A DNA stretch of 64,000 bases from Cyanoderma ruficeps. Lineage: Eukaryota > Chordata > Aves > Passeriformes > Timaliidae. Position numbers and translations under genes: made by a program. Shown piece by piece: positions 12,016 through 23,316 of this stretch (position 1 is the first letter of the stretch; every line of letters begins with the position of its first letter). Under the pieces are notes generated by a model, which saw only the letters and a list, made by a program, of their open reading frames with translations, did no database searches and was not told the DNA's origin. The stretch spans positions 10,877,061-10,941,060 of the forward strand of contig VZDJ01006585.1 of NCBI GenBank assembly GCA_008694505.1. Direction: 5' to 3'.

Positions 12016-12020
12016 ATTAC
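12016..12020. repeat. Target-site duplication ATTAC, right copy
   Basis: Directly follows the terminal CA of the nested LTR; the left copy is at 11319-11323. Confidence 0.85.
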
Positions 12021-12329
12021 AGATGATAGAGTCCTGCTTTCCTGGGATGGATGAATGTCTGCCTGCCCATAGGAAGCAGTGAATGAATTTGTTGTTTTGC
12101 TTTACTTGTGCATGTGACTTTTGCATTACTTATTAAAGTGTTTTACCTCAGCACACAAATTTTCTCATTTTTTTTCTCTCTGAATTCTTTTCCTCATCCC
12201 ACCAGGTGGGATTGAGAAAGCAGCTGTGTGGCTCTTAGTCAATGGCTAGAGTTGAACAATGATATATACCAGAAGCAGAGTTGGCTTTAGGCTTTAGACT
12301 GGCTGTTAAATTTGGATGCAATAGCACCC

Positions 12330-13300
12330 TCAGCTGTATCCCACCTGACACCATTGAGCTGTGTATATCCTGTTTGTCAAAATGGTTCCTATCTAATCTT
12401 TTTGTAGTTAGTAGGATTTATGTCTGAATTCTCTCATCTAGCACAAAAGTCTGAGACCTGTTGGCAGACTTTGCCAGTAAACACTTAGTTAAAGACGACA
12501 TTGATTGCTTCAGTGAGTTCTCCAAGTTCTTCATCAGCTGGTTGCCTGACAATTCCCTGATCTTCTTTTTTGCTGCTATATATTTATAGAAGTGTTTCTT
12601 GTTGCCTTTGACATCACTCACTACTTGGAAATTCAGCTGATCTTTGTAATTCTGAATTCCATTCCTGCATTACATGGCATTTTCTGTATGTTCCTCTTGG
12701 GTATCTTTTCTCTGCTTTTATCTTCCATATGCTTTCTTTTGGCATTTAATTTAGTCAGGGTGGCTTCTAGTTATGCCTGCTTAATTTTATGCATATTGGA
12801 CAGAGTGCTGTAGTGTTTTAATGAGGTTGTTCTTAAAGATCAACCAGGTCTTTTGGGCCCCTGCAGGGCAAGATGCCACAAGGTCCAGCCTAGCAGTTCC
12901 CTGAGCAAGCTGAAATCTGCATTTACTAGAAACAATTTTTAATGCTTCTGTTTGCTTTCCTCACTAAATTCTGTTATATCACACGTATAGCAAAGTTTCT
13001 ATCAGCCTTCCCATCCACCACCACTCTTTCTTATTTATCAGCAGTGGATGCATCAGAGTGTCTCCCTTAGCCTCTCCGGCACCAGCAAAGAACTGTCTTC
13101 AGAACATTCCAAAAATCTGTGTTTCTTGCACCTTCCTGTATTGGATTCCTAACACAACCAGAAAGTAGAAGATTGATAGGAGTTGCTCCACGTCTGCATG
13201 AGATTTTGTGTTCAGGAGGTGAATTCTTAAGTATGCCTTTGGTGCCTGACCATAGGTCACTCACTTTATGAAGATCAGATCTGGAGCACATTGTCTTCCT
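12330..13300 (-). mobile_element. Decayed CR1 ORF2 endonuclease-linker piece (upper half of a split copy)
   Basis: Minus-strand CR1 ORF2 remnant. The clearest block is 12621-12418, reading SDVKGNKKHFYKYIAAKKK, the linker between the endonuclease and RT domains. After it, 12410-12330 continues as IHSSMVSGGIQLRVL, matching the first RT region. Upstream on the minus strand (13070-12640) are the endonuclease C-terminal blocks with stops. 13291-13067 keeps a faint endonuclease middle (DLWSGTKGILKNSPPEH, then PINLLLSGCVRNPIQEGA). The catalytic residues are not recognisable. It continues, across about 1.9 kb that is mostly inserted LTR DNA, into 10405-10080. The 12265-12330 edge is approximate. Confidence 0.75.
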
Positions 13301-15430
13301 CCTACACTGTACTCCAACCAGCCTAAAAAAATATTAATCCCACATGAAAATCTTGTAAAGTTTCTTTGGCACTAGTGTCAAGCCATGCAACAAGAAATAC
13401 CAGTATAAATGGTAGACACACTGTCTGTGGTGAAAATACATTAAATTAAGCAGAAAGTAATGAGGGGAAAGAACAATTAATATTTTTCTTTTGATATAAT
13501 GTTGTAGAAAGAGTAGAAATACTTTGAAGAAAGTAAATGGTTCTGTTGCTACCATTTTAACATGTTGCCACATGACCCAACACTATCAGATTTCAGCGTG
13601 ACCACAGACCTTGTGATTCTTTGTCATACAAATATGACAGAATTCCCATGTTTATGATTAAGGATTAACCTCCATTCTTCACACTCATTCAGTGTCATAG
13701 CCAAAACCTTGTTCTGGTAAAAAAGGGACATCCTGTATTTATGAAGACAAAATATTATTATTAGTCTAGTCAAAGTATTAAAAGTCAATTTGTAACAGAA
13801 CATTCACCTCCTATTGGCAGACTATTTGTACTAAAGCTCCTACTCCTTGTTCAAATTCAAACAGAAATGGCTCATGCATAATATTATAAAAATTGTTAGA
13901 CAAGAGAACTTTCTAATATCTATATATTTTTCTCTAGAATTAAGCTCGCCATTCAACGTTCTTCTGTTGCCAGGAGTCAGCAGCTTTCCTTGACAATCAG
14001 GGTTAGAGTTACAGCAAGTCATCAGCATATTTGTCAAGAGTATGATGTTCACAGTTTAGGGGGTCTTCCTTCTTCCCATCAGTCTTGGGCTTATTGAGGT
14101 TTGTTTGAATGTGTTTTCTTACAACATTCTGCTTCTTTCCTACTGGTGCACAGCTGAAGTTGTTGGGTTTCACAATAGATACTCACTCTGCCTCCAGCCT
14201 TACAGTACAGCCTCTGACAAAAAAAAGCAACCAACCCCCCACCAGTTCTGAATCAAGGCAAACAGACTATTCCTCAAATGCTGCATTGTTACACACATAC
14301 CAAGCTGACTTCTTTTTACTATAGTACACAAGCTTACAAGTGTTTAGTACTCAGAAAGCAAAAAACCCAAGATCATTGATGAAAAAAATCAACCAGTCCT
14401 TTATGCTAAATTCCATGGATTATGTACATCTCAATGGCAATAAGAAAGAGAAAAAAAGGGGGAAGGAGGGAGAAGAAACTATCATTTTTATGAGATTTAT
14501 GTCTCTCTCATTCAAATGAGTATTCTGGCAAATTAACTCTCACATAAAAGATGGATCTTAAGATCTTAAGATTTTTTATAGAATCCTTATTTGTTTTAGT
14601 CTACTTTATATCCTAATTTTGAATGAACAGTTGGAAACTCACTTTCTTACATTTGACTGCCCTTGAAATTTCGTTATTGCATACCATGTGACAATGAAAT
14701 AACTGAAAGTTAACATTATTTTACTACAGCAGAATGATAGAAATTTCTTTCTGGTATATATGTCTCCCAAAGACGTATTTTTATATATGGATACTTTTTT
14801 TAAATCATTGTTAACCATAATTTGCTTTTCTAAGCACATTAATTGGAAGGGCTGCCAGATATATTTTTATAGGTTATATATGTATATTAATATCTGGTAT
14901 CTGTGATGAGACTGATAGTCAAGGAAGGGGAAGATATCATAAAAGGCTACTTAAAGAGTTGTCATCATACTAAGTGAATCATTATTCCACAGTGTGCCAG
15001 ACTATATGCTGTTTCAAGATTTCTACAGTTAATGTTAAAATATTTATTTCCTAATTTTATTTGCCAAATTAGTTTTAAATGTTAGTTAGTGTCAGTAAAT
15101 ATTTAACTGGGAAAAATCTTTTCTCTAGGAAATGGTTTTGTAAAATACAGCTTTACTTCATGTTCATCAGGATAATTTGTTATTCATATTTTCACCTTTT
15201 TCAAGCTGAATAAGACTAACTGGTGATATTGATCAGTGTTAAATTCTTCTCTAACAATGGTTGTCTTTTGTCATCTTGTTGTCAGTTCAGGCTTACAGTC
15301 AAACATTGACATTTTCTCCTACTTTCTTTCCTTTTACCAAAGAACATTGTAGGTTTGGATACTCCATTTACAGCAAATCTTATCTGGTTACTGTAATTCG
15401 AACACAAAGAATCTAATGACTGTTCATAAA
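13301..15430. other. AT-rich spacer with a purine tract and an 18-bp palindrome
   Basis: No gene or repeat family is recognised. 14440-14475 is purine-rich (AAAGAGAAAAAAAGGGGGAA). A palindrome lies at 14555-14572. Confidence 0.5.
14555..14572. repeat. 18-bp perfect palindrome
   Basis: ATCTTAAGATCTTAAGAT equals its own reverse complement and also contains ATCTTAAG twice. In AT-rich DNA this may be chance. Confidence 0.9.
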
Positions 15431-15685
15431 TCATAGAACCATTGAATGGCTTGAGTTGGAAGGGACCTCTAGAGATCATCTAATCCATCACCTCTGACAC
15501 CCATCATAGAATCATTAAATGGTTTGGGTTGGAAAAGAGCTTAAAGATCATCTAGGCCAACTCCTTTGCCAACATCAGGGACACCTTTCACTAGATCAAG
15601 TTGCTTAAGGCCCTGTCCAACCTGATCTTGTCCCATCATAAGGCAGCCCCAACTTCTCTGGTCACTGTTCCAATGTCTCATCACC
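15431..15685 (-). mobile_element. Two adjacent CR1 3' ends, antisense
   Basis: Two CR1 3' tails lie in the same antisense direction. 15431-15500 starts CATAGAACCATTGAATGGC and runs through the GGGACCTCTAGAGATCATCT block. 15504-15685 starts CATAGAATCATTAAATGG and runs through AACATCAGGGACACC to GTTCCAATGTCTCATCACC. The first is only about 70 bp, so either the second inserted at the tail of the first or the pair formed by deletion. No coding capacity remains. Confidence 0.88.
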
Positions 15686-15988
15686 TGAGGGGATGAGGGA
15701 AAATAAAGATGGAGACATTCTTTTGAGGTATCCAGTGATGCCCAGTGACAGGAAAAGAGGCAATGAATACCAAATGAAAGACATGAAATTCCATTTAAAC
15801 ATAAGAAACAATTTTTTAACCTGAGCAGTAGTCAAACACTGGAGCGGATTGCCCAAGGTTGTGGAGTCTCCAGCCTTGTCTGACCTGGCACAACCTTTAG
15901 CAACCCACTCAAGCTGACCTTTCTCTGACTGTGGGAGCTGAACTCAGTATATTCCAAAGTGCCTTCTAACCTCATCCACTGTGTCTCA
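15686..15988 (+). mobile_element. CR1 LINE 3' fragment, sense, abutting the antisense pair
   Basis: Sense CR1 3' region. It runs from the GATGGAGACATTC block, via CCAGTGACAGGAAAAGAGGC, the run about TTTTTTAACC and CACTGGAGCGGATTGCCCA, to the CCTTCTAACCTCATCC tail and a degenerate ending near 15988. Its 5' end joins the 5' end of the antisense CR1 at 15685/15686 without spacer, giving a head-to-head pair whose 3' tails point outward. Confidence 0.88.
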
Positions 15989-16579
15989 GTAATATATTAA
16001 GGCATCATATACATTCTGGAAAACACTTTAGGTCAGGTCTACTGTAACTTTCTGTGTCCAGTGTGTGCTACTTGATAAAAGATAATGGTCTGGGTTGCTG
16101 TGTTATTTAACTATACCGGGAACAGTAAGGACCCCAGGCCTTGACTAACAATTTATTTATTTTCATGAACTTGAGCAATAAAGACAGTATCAATAATGAT
16201 GGTCAGTCTTAGAATATGGTGTACCTTCATGACTAGAACACTTAGTAGAAGATTCAGTTTTAAATTTCTGTAAGAAGAATAAGGCTGAATTTAAGAGCCA
16301 ACTCTGGAATCACTACTAAATATGTTAGCAACATACTCATATATGTCAGTTTTATACTTTTCCTCTCAGTTGTTTTTGAGGAAACCATTTGGAGAATTTT
16401 ATTTTAGTTTCAGGTAGAATTAAACTAAATTTTTTTAGAGATTTATTTTGAGGAATTATTTTTAACTAGTATGTAAAATCATAAAGCATTCTTCTAAATT
16501 CAGTGTCCACAGTATTAAAAGATTAGTTTGATTAGTATACCTCTAGGTTACATTTTTAAATTTAAAAAATCTTAAATGG
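15989..16579. other. Spacer, nothing recognised
   Basis: AT-rich with no gene or repeat family seen. Confidence 0.5.
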
Positions 16580-17160
16580 AGGGGTGTTCAGGCACACACT
16601 TAACAGTTATAAACAATATGTGTATATTATTTACTAGATATTTGAATTATGGACTCAACATGCACATCTCTGGCCAGTCCTTCCTTGTTGATCAGTCCAG
16701 CAGAACACTTGTACTCATTGGTCCTCAGTCACCTCTTTTGGGAAGTTGTGGTGAAGTGCTACATAAGCTTCCTGAATTACTTGTGCCCTGTTGTGCTATC
16801 CATCCAGAAGATACTGCCATAAAGTCCACTGTGAGAACCAATACTGTGAATGTGGGATTTATTCCAACTCTTTGCAAAAGGCCTTGTCTACTTCTTTGTC
16901 ATCTGGTGGTCTATAGCAGACATCCACCACAATATTTTCCACCTTGGTCTGCTCACTAATTCCAACTGACACTAATTTCAAGCCACCTAATCCATCACCC
17001 ATTCCTAAGCAGAGCTCCATTTATTGCTGCTATAGTCTCACATTCTCTCCCTCCTTGCCCTCCTGTCCTGTCTCTTCTAAAACCCCCTGTATCTATCCAT
17101 AGTAGATATCCAGCTAAGTGAATCTTCCACCATGATATCATTGAAACTGAAAAATGGCTG
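16580..17160 (-). mobile_element. Decayed CR1 ORF2 endonuclease fragment, antisense
   Basis: Read on the minus strand, about 17020-16970 gives MELCLGMGDGLGGLKL and 16930-16880 gives VDVCYRPPDDKEVDKAFCKE. These are conserved endonuclease segments of bird CR1 ORF2; VCYRPPD is the most diagnostic. Further down come traces of the next blocks (VIQEAYVALHHNF, then TEDQ) with several stops. The plus-strand frame 16576-16959 is only the shadow of this. The copy has no RT part here. It is in the same orientation as the CR1 at 12330-13300 but covers the same domain, so it is a separate insertion. Confidence 0.78.
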
Positions 17161-20100
17161 GAGCCATATGTAATATAACTTGCCTGTTGAGAAGGTTCCT
17201 GGAACTGTTATTCAGCAAACTGCTTAGAAGGATCCCAGAGAATATCAATAGATGGGAAAAATATCCAGGAGTATGCTGAAAATTAATAAAGTTTCCAATT
17301 TTCAATCACCAATCCACTTGAAAACTCATTCAACTTCATTTTACAGAGGCAGTATCCATGATTCTCATGAGGGTGTCCTGAATCTGTCAAAAATAAAGTT
17401 CTTATTTGCAGGTCCTTTGTCTTACTAATCATTCAGGCAATTTATAGATAGTTAAAAGAAAGAAGCCTCCAGAAGGCAAGACAGACAGAAGGGCTGCAGC
17501 TTAAAAAGGTTAATAATCTAGGTTCACACCTTTCTTCTCTAAGAAGATAGGGAGATTGTGAGAGAATGATGGCATACTCTTAGCAAGTCTCCAGGCCTCT
17601 CTTCTCTTAGCAGGCCTTGGGATGGTAAGAGGTGGGTCTAGAAGGTAGATGAAAGGCTGTGTGCATTGCTGTTTTCCAGGAGAGAGCTCCCCACTCTGGT
17701 CCATGTGCACTGAACATGCAATGAATATTTAGCAAAAGCCGATTATGTTAAAGTTGAGAGAAATTTTTGTTTGTTGTTCCTAATCTTTCTGAATGTTTAC
17801 CATTCTTATCCTGAGTAGCCAACAGTCACTCCACTGATCTCACAGAAGCCATTTTTCTCAACATTTTCAACATTCAAAGCTAAAAGAGTCAACATGGAAC
17901 TAAGGTCACAGGAGTTTTTCTGTTATGAATTTTGCTGCACAAATATTTCTTGATGCATTATTGTTTCTCAGGTTAGTTTGCTTTGGAGTCTTAAGGAATA
18001 GTAATATATCATAAGAGATTACTTTCTCTACATCAACCGGTCTTATAAGAGTTATTGAGTATTTAAGATAAAATCACTGTAGATGTAAAATACATGCTGT
18101 ATTTATAGAAGTAAAATGATAACTCATGATAAATTTTAAAGGAAAAAAATTGTAAGAATTCTATTGCAGCTAATAAAAGTATTCTTTTTTCATACCTTTT
18201 ATTTAAAATTCTTGGTGAAAATAGCAGTGTATTCCAAAATCTGTACCAACAGATGGCAAGCCTTTATGATGCCAGGTATGTACTCTGCACCTGTCACATA
18301 TTTTGCTATAAAAGTGTAAGTATTGCTAGTGTACATGTAAATGACTATTTCATCCTCAGATCTATTACCGGCATGTTAGCCATAAGTCACGCAGGAGAAC
18401 AAATGTTTTACCATAAAAGGAAAAGAACTATCCAGTTGCCATATAATTTTCCTTTAATTATGAGATTCAAACATCCACCATGGACAAACCTCTCTGACAT
18501 TTGTTGAATAGCTCTTTCTCAACAGGATACTCCTTTATCAGGCTCCAAACAATGGAATTCTGTAATGAGAGAAATTGAGCTTCTTTTAGAAAAATTGTTA
18601 GATTTGTTATAAAAGGTCATTCTACAACTGATAGTGACCCACAAGGAATACTGCTGCAGATGAAAATAGGTAAAGGTCAGTTTAGGTTCCACAGAAGAAA
18701 ACTGTCTTAGCATTTCTAGTACCAACAGACAATAGGTTATTCCAAGAACGGTGGATGTGTTCAAAGCACTGTTATGTTGTTTGGCTATAAAAATGGATTT
18801 TTGGAAGGAAACCTGGACATATACTGCAAGTAAACACCTTAATAGGCAAGTATTGACATAGGTAACATACTAAGTCCTGGATCACCAAGCAGACCATATG
18901 AAGCAGCAGGAAAAATGGCGTATTTGAAGCAAATTTTCCTGTGTGGTACTTCTTCCAAGGTTTCAGTCAAGTAACTTTCCAAAAGGGAAGTATTGTGTTA
19001 AAAACTGTATTTTTTTAGATGTTCACTCTCTTGATTTTGCAAGATGGTAATATAGATAGCATTCATTCCATCTTGAGTGGTAGGCACAGTCTGAGCAAGT
19101 CTGAGCATACCTTGGTAACGGCATTCCCTTGTCGATGTAATCATCAAAGTATCACAGGTCCTTAGGACAGAGACAGTCAGCCTGGCAGCGGCAGCAGACC
19201 CACATCAAGTAGACACAGTGCCTCAATACCAAAGGAATTGGTAAAGGGGTTTATTTATAAAATAAAGGGAGTTTATTTTTAGTTTTTTCCCAAGATTGAT
19301 CTCAATTTTCCTGTTTACTCATTCTGAGAAGAGGCTAATCTTTGCAACTTCTCTAAGAAACACCTGTTTTCAAACCTTTTGGTATATTGGGGGGTTAGTT
19401 TTGTTTATTTGTTTATTTTTTTAGAGTATTTTAAGAAAGTCTCTCTTTTTTTTTTTTTGGGTCATTTTAAGTGCTTTCTAAATATTTTGAATGGGTGCTT
19501 TACAAGTAGTTATATTGACAACTAAGATCAAAGAAATAGTGTAGGCAGCATTCCCATCCAATAATATAATTTATAATGTGTGTACTCACTACTCAAAAGT
19601 ATTTAGTAATCTTTTCTAGGAATTAAACATATACAGAGAAAAATATGGGTGAGTTAACCAGATATTGAGGTTCTCTTTTGATATAATTACTACTTGTTTC
19701 CTTTTTTTGTTATTATTCTTAAATCATAAATACAGTTTTTGGTGTAGCATGTTATTCAGTGTTGGCTATACATGTATGGTATGCATACTTAACCAAAAAA
19801 TAATGACATTAAAAAAATACAAACCACATCTATTGTATGAAATCAGTGTCCTTTCCCCCCCTTGTGATGTTTGAGCACTACAAGTAAATCATAAAATGGG
19901 ATATACAAGTTCATCTTCTGTTAGTTTTAGAAGACAATATATGGCAATATATGTGAAAAATAACTTACTGTTTATTGTAGGAAAAGGTACCAGAACCATA
20001 TAGCAGATTCCTATTCTCCCAAAACATTCACTTCATAGCTGAGCTAAGTTAGATTCAGTAAAATATGGGCATGTTTTTCTCTGTCATTTTTTTCCCTGAC

Positions 20101-21274
20101 TCAAAATGCTAACTGCCTAATTTAAAGACTCTGCTCTTTTCATGATCTGTCATTTCAGGCTCTAATCAGCCACAGTCATTAAAAATCTCACAGCACTTCC
20201 CGCGAAAGTAATCAACATGATTTGTTAAGTGCTGACACTGGACTCATCTTCATACCAGACACAAATAAAAATAAGAGCAATTTCCAGATTAGTTCTATAT
20301 GTTCCTATAATTTCCTGTGTTTTATAAATACTCACCAAATTAAATGCAGTCCTAAATTGTAAGGAAGATATTTCAGAAGAAAATTAAGAAAATTAATTTT
20401 GGTGTTAAATAAAGATATTCTGTCATATTTCAATTATTCAACACATTGTGAATTTGCTTGTGTGAAAATATCATAAGATTTTTGCCTTTTTATTCACTAG
20501 GGTACAATATTTCACTAATTTTGATCTCTGAATTTTAAAATACTGTACAGTTTAATTTTACTAATTTCTTTCCTTCTCATTCTAAAGGTAAAGATATACT
20601 CAGGCACTCACTACAGATTCCTTGACTGGTTATTCATGGGATGCAAAGTTCTGAGTCCTTTAAATGCATATTCGGTATCATGAGTTCTATTTACTATGTA
20701 TCATTGCATTATATTTTTTTATCTTCTCTTTCTATGCCCACTACTTTTCATTTTCTCTTTGCTTTTCTATTAATTAACCCATAGCTTTAATGATTTTTTC
20801 AATGATCATGCAAATTACATTCATTTGGTTCTGTTATTCTAGAAACTGTGCAGCAGTTTTAATTTATTTTATGATAAGTCATACACTTAAAACCTTGAGG
20901 TTTTACCACAGATAACTTCTAAAAGGGGTAAGAATATGCAGTCTACGTCTTTGGCATATATAATCCAGTTAATAGAAACCTTGCTACTACATTTGATAAG
21001 CAGACCCTACACAAAGGTAGGAGCTTGGAAATTCGTGCTAAGAAATGTTCAGTAGCAAACGAGTGCCAGAAATAACCTTATATTCAGCAATACTTAATTA
21101 GGTAAATTTATTTTTTCTCAGTGGTTTATTGTTTTTCATACAAAATCAATTTAAGGTTTGAACCTAGTAGAAATCGGTACTCTGAATATTTTGTTAAAAC
21201 AGAAATCACTAAATAAGATTTAGATTGAAGTCCCAAGGCTCAACTTTCTCTTAATTTTAGAAAGCATTTCTGTC
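17161..21274. other. Long AT-rich stretch, nothing recognised
   Basis: No gene, RNA gene or repeat family was recognised in 4.1 kb. There is a T run at 19446-19458. Short ORFs (for example 18253-18507 and 19665-19874) have no domain signature. Confidence 0.5.
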
Positions 21275-21352
21275 TGCTATTTCTATATTTTTTCTATATT
21301 TTTTCTATATTTTTTCTATATNTTTCTATATTTCTATATATTATTTCTATAC
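21275..21352. repeat. Minisatellite of 11-bp T6CTATA units
   Basis: CTATATTTTTT-type units of 11 bp repeat about four times from 21283, then degrade into TTTCTATA units. A single N at 21322 lies inside. Confidence 0.9.
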
Positions 21353-22928
21353 TGCCTTAAGTAGTCAATTGATTAAAAAAACTCCAAACTAACAAAAAAA
21401 CACTTATGAATCCTGAAATAGGAATCAACTCTTTACATCAGTGTGAATTCTTTGATCATTAAGGATTCAGTAATTATCCTTTTTAAGTTTAGCGCATTCA
21501 TGGTGCACAGAGACACATTTGCACCAAGAGGAGTAGACAGCATCTCTTACTTATCCAGTTCTTTAATCAAATACTTAGGTTGTTATATTAAATAACTATG
21601 ATTGACATTTGAGAGATGCCTGATGTCCGGATTAAAAGGAAAAAAAAAAATCCCTGAAAGAAACCCTGAAGATTTTTTGAATTCTAAATGCAGAGGATGG
21701 TTTTGAATTCTAAGTATAATTGATTGCTAAGCACCCTAGATTGAATCATTCTTTGTAAAACCAACAGCATTCAGGGATTTCATGTAGGAGGCCAGGCATT
21801 AGAGTCAGAGGAGTTTATCATCCATCTCTAAGAAAGATACAGGCCTTTATTCAAATAGGTCTCTGGATTCCTCAGGGTTCTATATAGCTGCCCATACATA
21901 GGTACTAGGTACTACTGAATGAGACGTAGCCTACAATTTCTGAGACATGTTCAAAGGGTCCGCATATTTAATAAGGGACCTCAAAAGGTGATCATGCTTT
22001 TGAAGTAGCAAGTGAATGGCATTTCAAATGGTATTAGATACTTTAGTGTGGGATGCTGTACTGCTGCATAGAAGTGCCAGTTCCTTATGAATGCTGGGTC
22101 CTGCCTTTCTGGCTCTATGTAACAGTTTCTAGGCCATCAAACGGTATGAGATGTCTGTGGTTAAGAACCATGTCCCTGCGGTCAGTTTTCTCCATGTCTA
22201 GTAATGAAGTGGGATTCTTCAACTGCATTTTTCTGAGAAACCTCAGTTCTACCTAAGTCCTAAATAGTAATTAACATACTTGGTCAGATCTAGTCATTGA
22301 CAGTCAGATCAGTATTTGACACATGATGTTACTGTCATTTTAACAGATTTACAAAATCAACTACTTTCCAGTATAATTATTAGGTATGCTGGGCCTATAT
22401 TCAAAGTTTCTCACTTTTTAAGTTTTTCCTGTTGATAGATAAAAATCATTGCATGAATTTTCATGTAGAATTTCTGTTTAGGAATATTTGCTCATTTTTT
22501 AAGTTACCATATGTGTAACTTCAGCTATTTAGTATTTAAATCTTAAGTTCAGAAACGCAATTTGAAAGGTAATCCTTCCAGATTGCATTTCTGAGCTTGA
22601 AAGGTAATCCTTACCTTTCTTTTGTTTTTAATAAAAAAGTAGCTATAAATGTTGCCAAAATACATTATGGTAATACTGGACATTACTTTCTCTTGAAATT
22701 AAATGTCAAGTTTTGGGAGTTTGATTTTTTTCTTAATAATAATTTCCTTATTGTTGATTAAAAAACTTTCAAAAATCTGTTGCTTCTTAGCATTTCTTTA
22801 GGTTCAATGGATTTGCTTCCATAATTGTAAAATTAGTTCCTGTATCTAAGAAAAAAGCTATACATTTGTCTTCATGTCTACTCTGAATCCCTACTTCGGT
22901 GGCCTTGATGTATCTTTGCAACACTAGT
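21353..22928. other. Spacer with one short direct repeat
   Basis: TTGAAAGGTAATCCTT occurs at about 22562 and again at about 22599, 37 bp apart. No gene or repeat family is recognised. ORFs such as 22053-22256 lack signatures. Confidence 0.5.
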
Positions 22929-23012
22929 GTGACCCAGGCTGCTGTCCTCACACATTCAGGGTCACCAGATGTGACCCAAGCTGCTGTCCTCACACATTCA
23001 GGGTTACCAGAT
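22929..23012 (-). repeat. 42-bp tandem duplication covering the retroviral primer-binding region
   Basis: Two 42-bp units (22929-22970 and 22971-23012) differ at two sites (AGG versus AAG, GGTCACC versus GGTTACC). On the minus strand each contains TGGTRACCCTGAATGTGTGA, placed 2 bases after the LTR 3' end for the first. This resembles, with substitutions, the tRNA-Trp type of primer-binding site known from avian retroviruses; the assignment is inference. The unit is 14 codons and open in the minus frame (SGDPECVRTAAWVT-like twice), but that frame is a leader, not a known protein. Confidence 0.85.
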
Positions 23013-23316
23013 GTCACATGGGCAAAGCTGGGCGTGTCCCAATTTAGGAACACTGGAATGAATCTCAAGAGATGGCTGTGTAGAAAACTCTCTCTCTAAT
23101 TTTATTTTGACTCCAGTATTTATAGATATGTACAGCGGTCAAGGGATTGGCTACACAGGTCGCCACCCCTCCAACCTGGATGGTGGACATCACCGTCAAT
23201 CATTTCTTCTCTCACAGAAGAAGTATGTAAACATTCTAAGAATAGACATTATTTACATGAAGGCTACATGAGAAAGTTCTACAGAAAGACAAAAGACAGA
23301 AAAACTCAGGGCAACA
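23012..23316 (-). mobile_element. Endogenous retrovirus LTR, antisense (5' LTR with leader)
   Basis: About 305 bp, bounded by TG at 23012 and CA at 23316. On the minus strand it starts TGTTGCCCTGAG, has a TATA-like TCTATAAATACTGG, then AATAAA (complement of 23101-23106), a short R/U5 with ACACGCCCAGC, and ends TGTGACA. It is followed at once by the primer-binding region. Being directly upstream of that region, it is the 5' LTR of a provirus. Internal sequence is not recognisable beyond about 22900, so the rest is deleted or decayed. The far boundary could be 23318. Confidence 0.75.

Larger units (their letters stand above)
10967..12264 (+). mobile_element. Endogenous retrovirus LTR, sense, interrupted by a second LTR
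   Basis: Sense LTR of a type common in birds. The 5' part (about 10980-11318) carries the ACAGAGTTAAT block near the start, the GTGTTGATAATA block, the block near 11085 and the GACAGCTGACCC block. It breaks at 11323 and resumes at 12021 with GAGTCCTGCTTTCCTGGGAT, the CTTGTGCATGTGACTTTTGC block, TTATTAAAGTG and the terminal GAGTTGAACAATGATA. The LTR without its insert is about 600 bp, a normal length. TATAC at 10962-10966 and again at 12265-12269 may be the target duplication, but the 5' terminal bases are altered (TA instead of TG), so that edge is tentative. N at 11282. Confidence 0.8.

Noticed and set aside
16576..16959. 127-residue plus frame
   Set aside because: Shadow of the CR1 endonuclease remnant, which is read on the opposite strand.
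22787..23099. Overlapping frames with a repeated 14-residue unit
   Set aside because: The repeat comes from the 42-bp duplication of the retroviral leader, not from a repeat protein.
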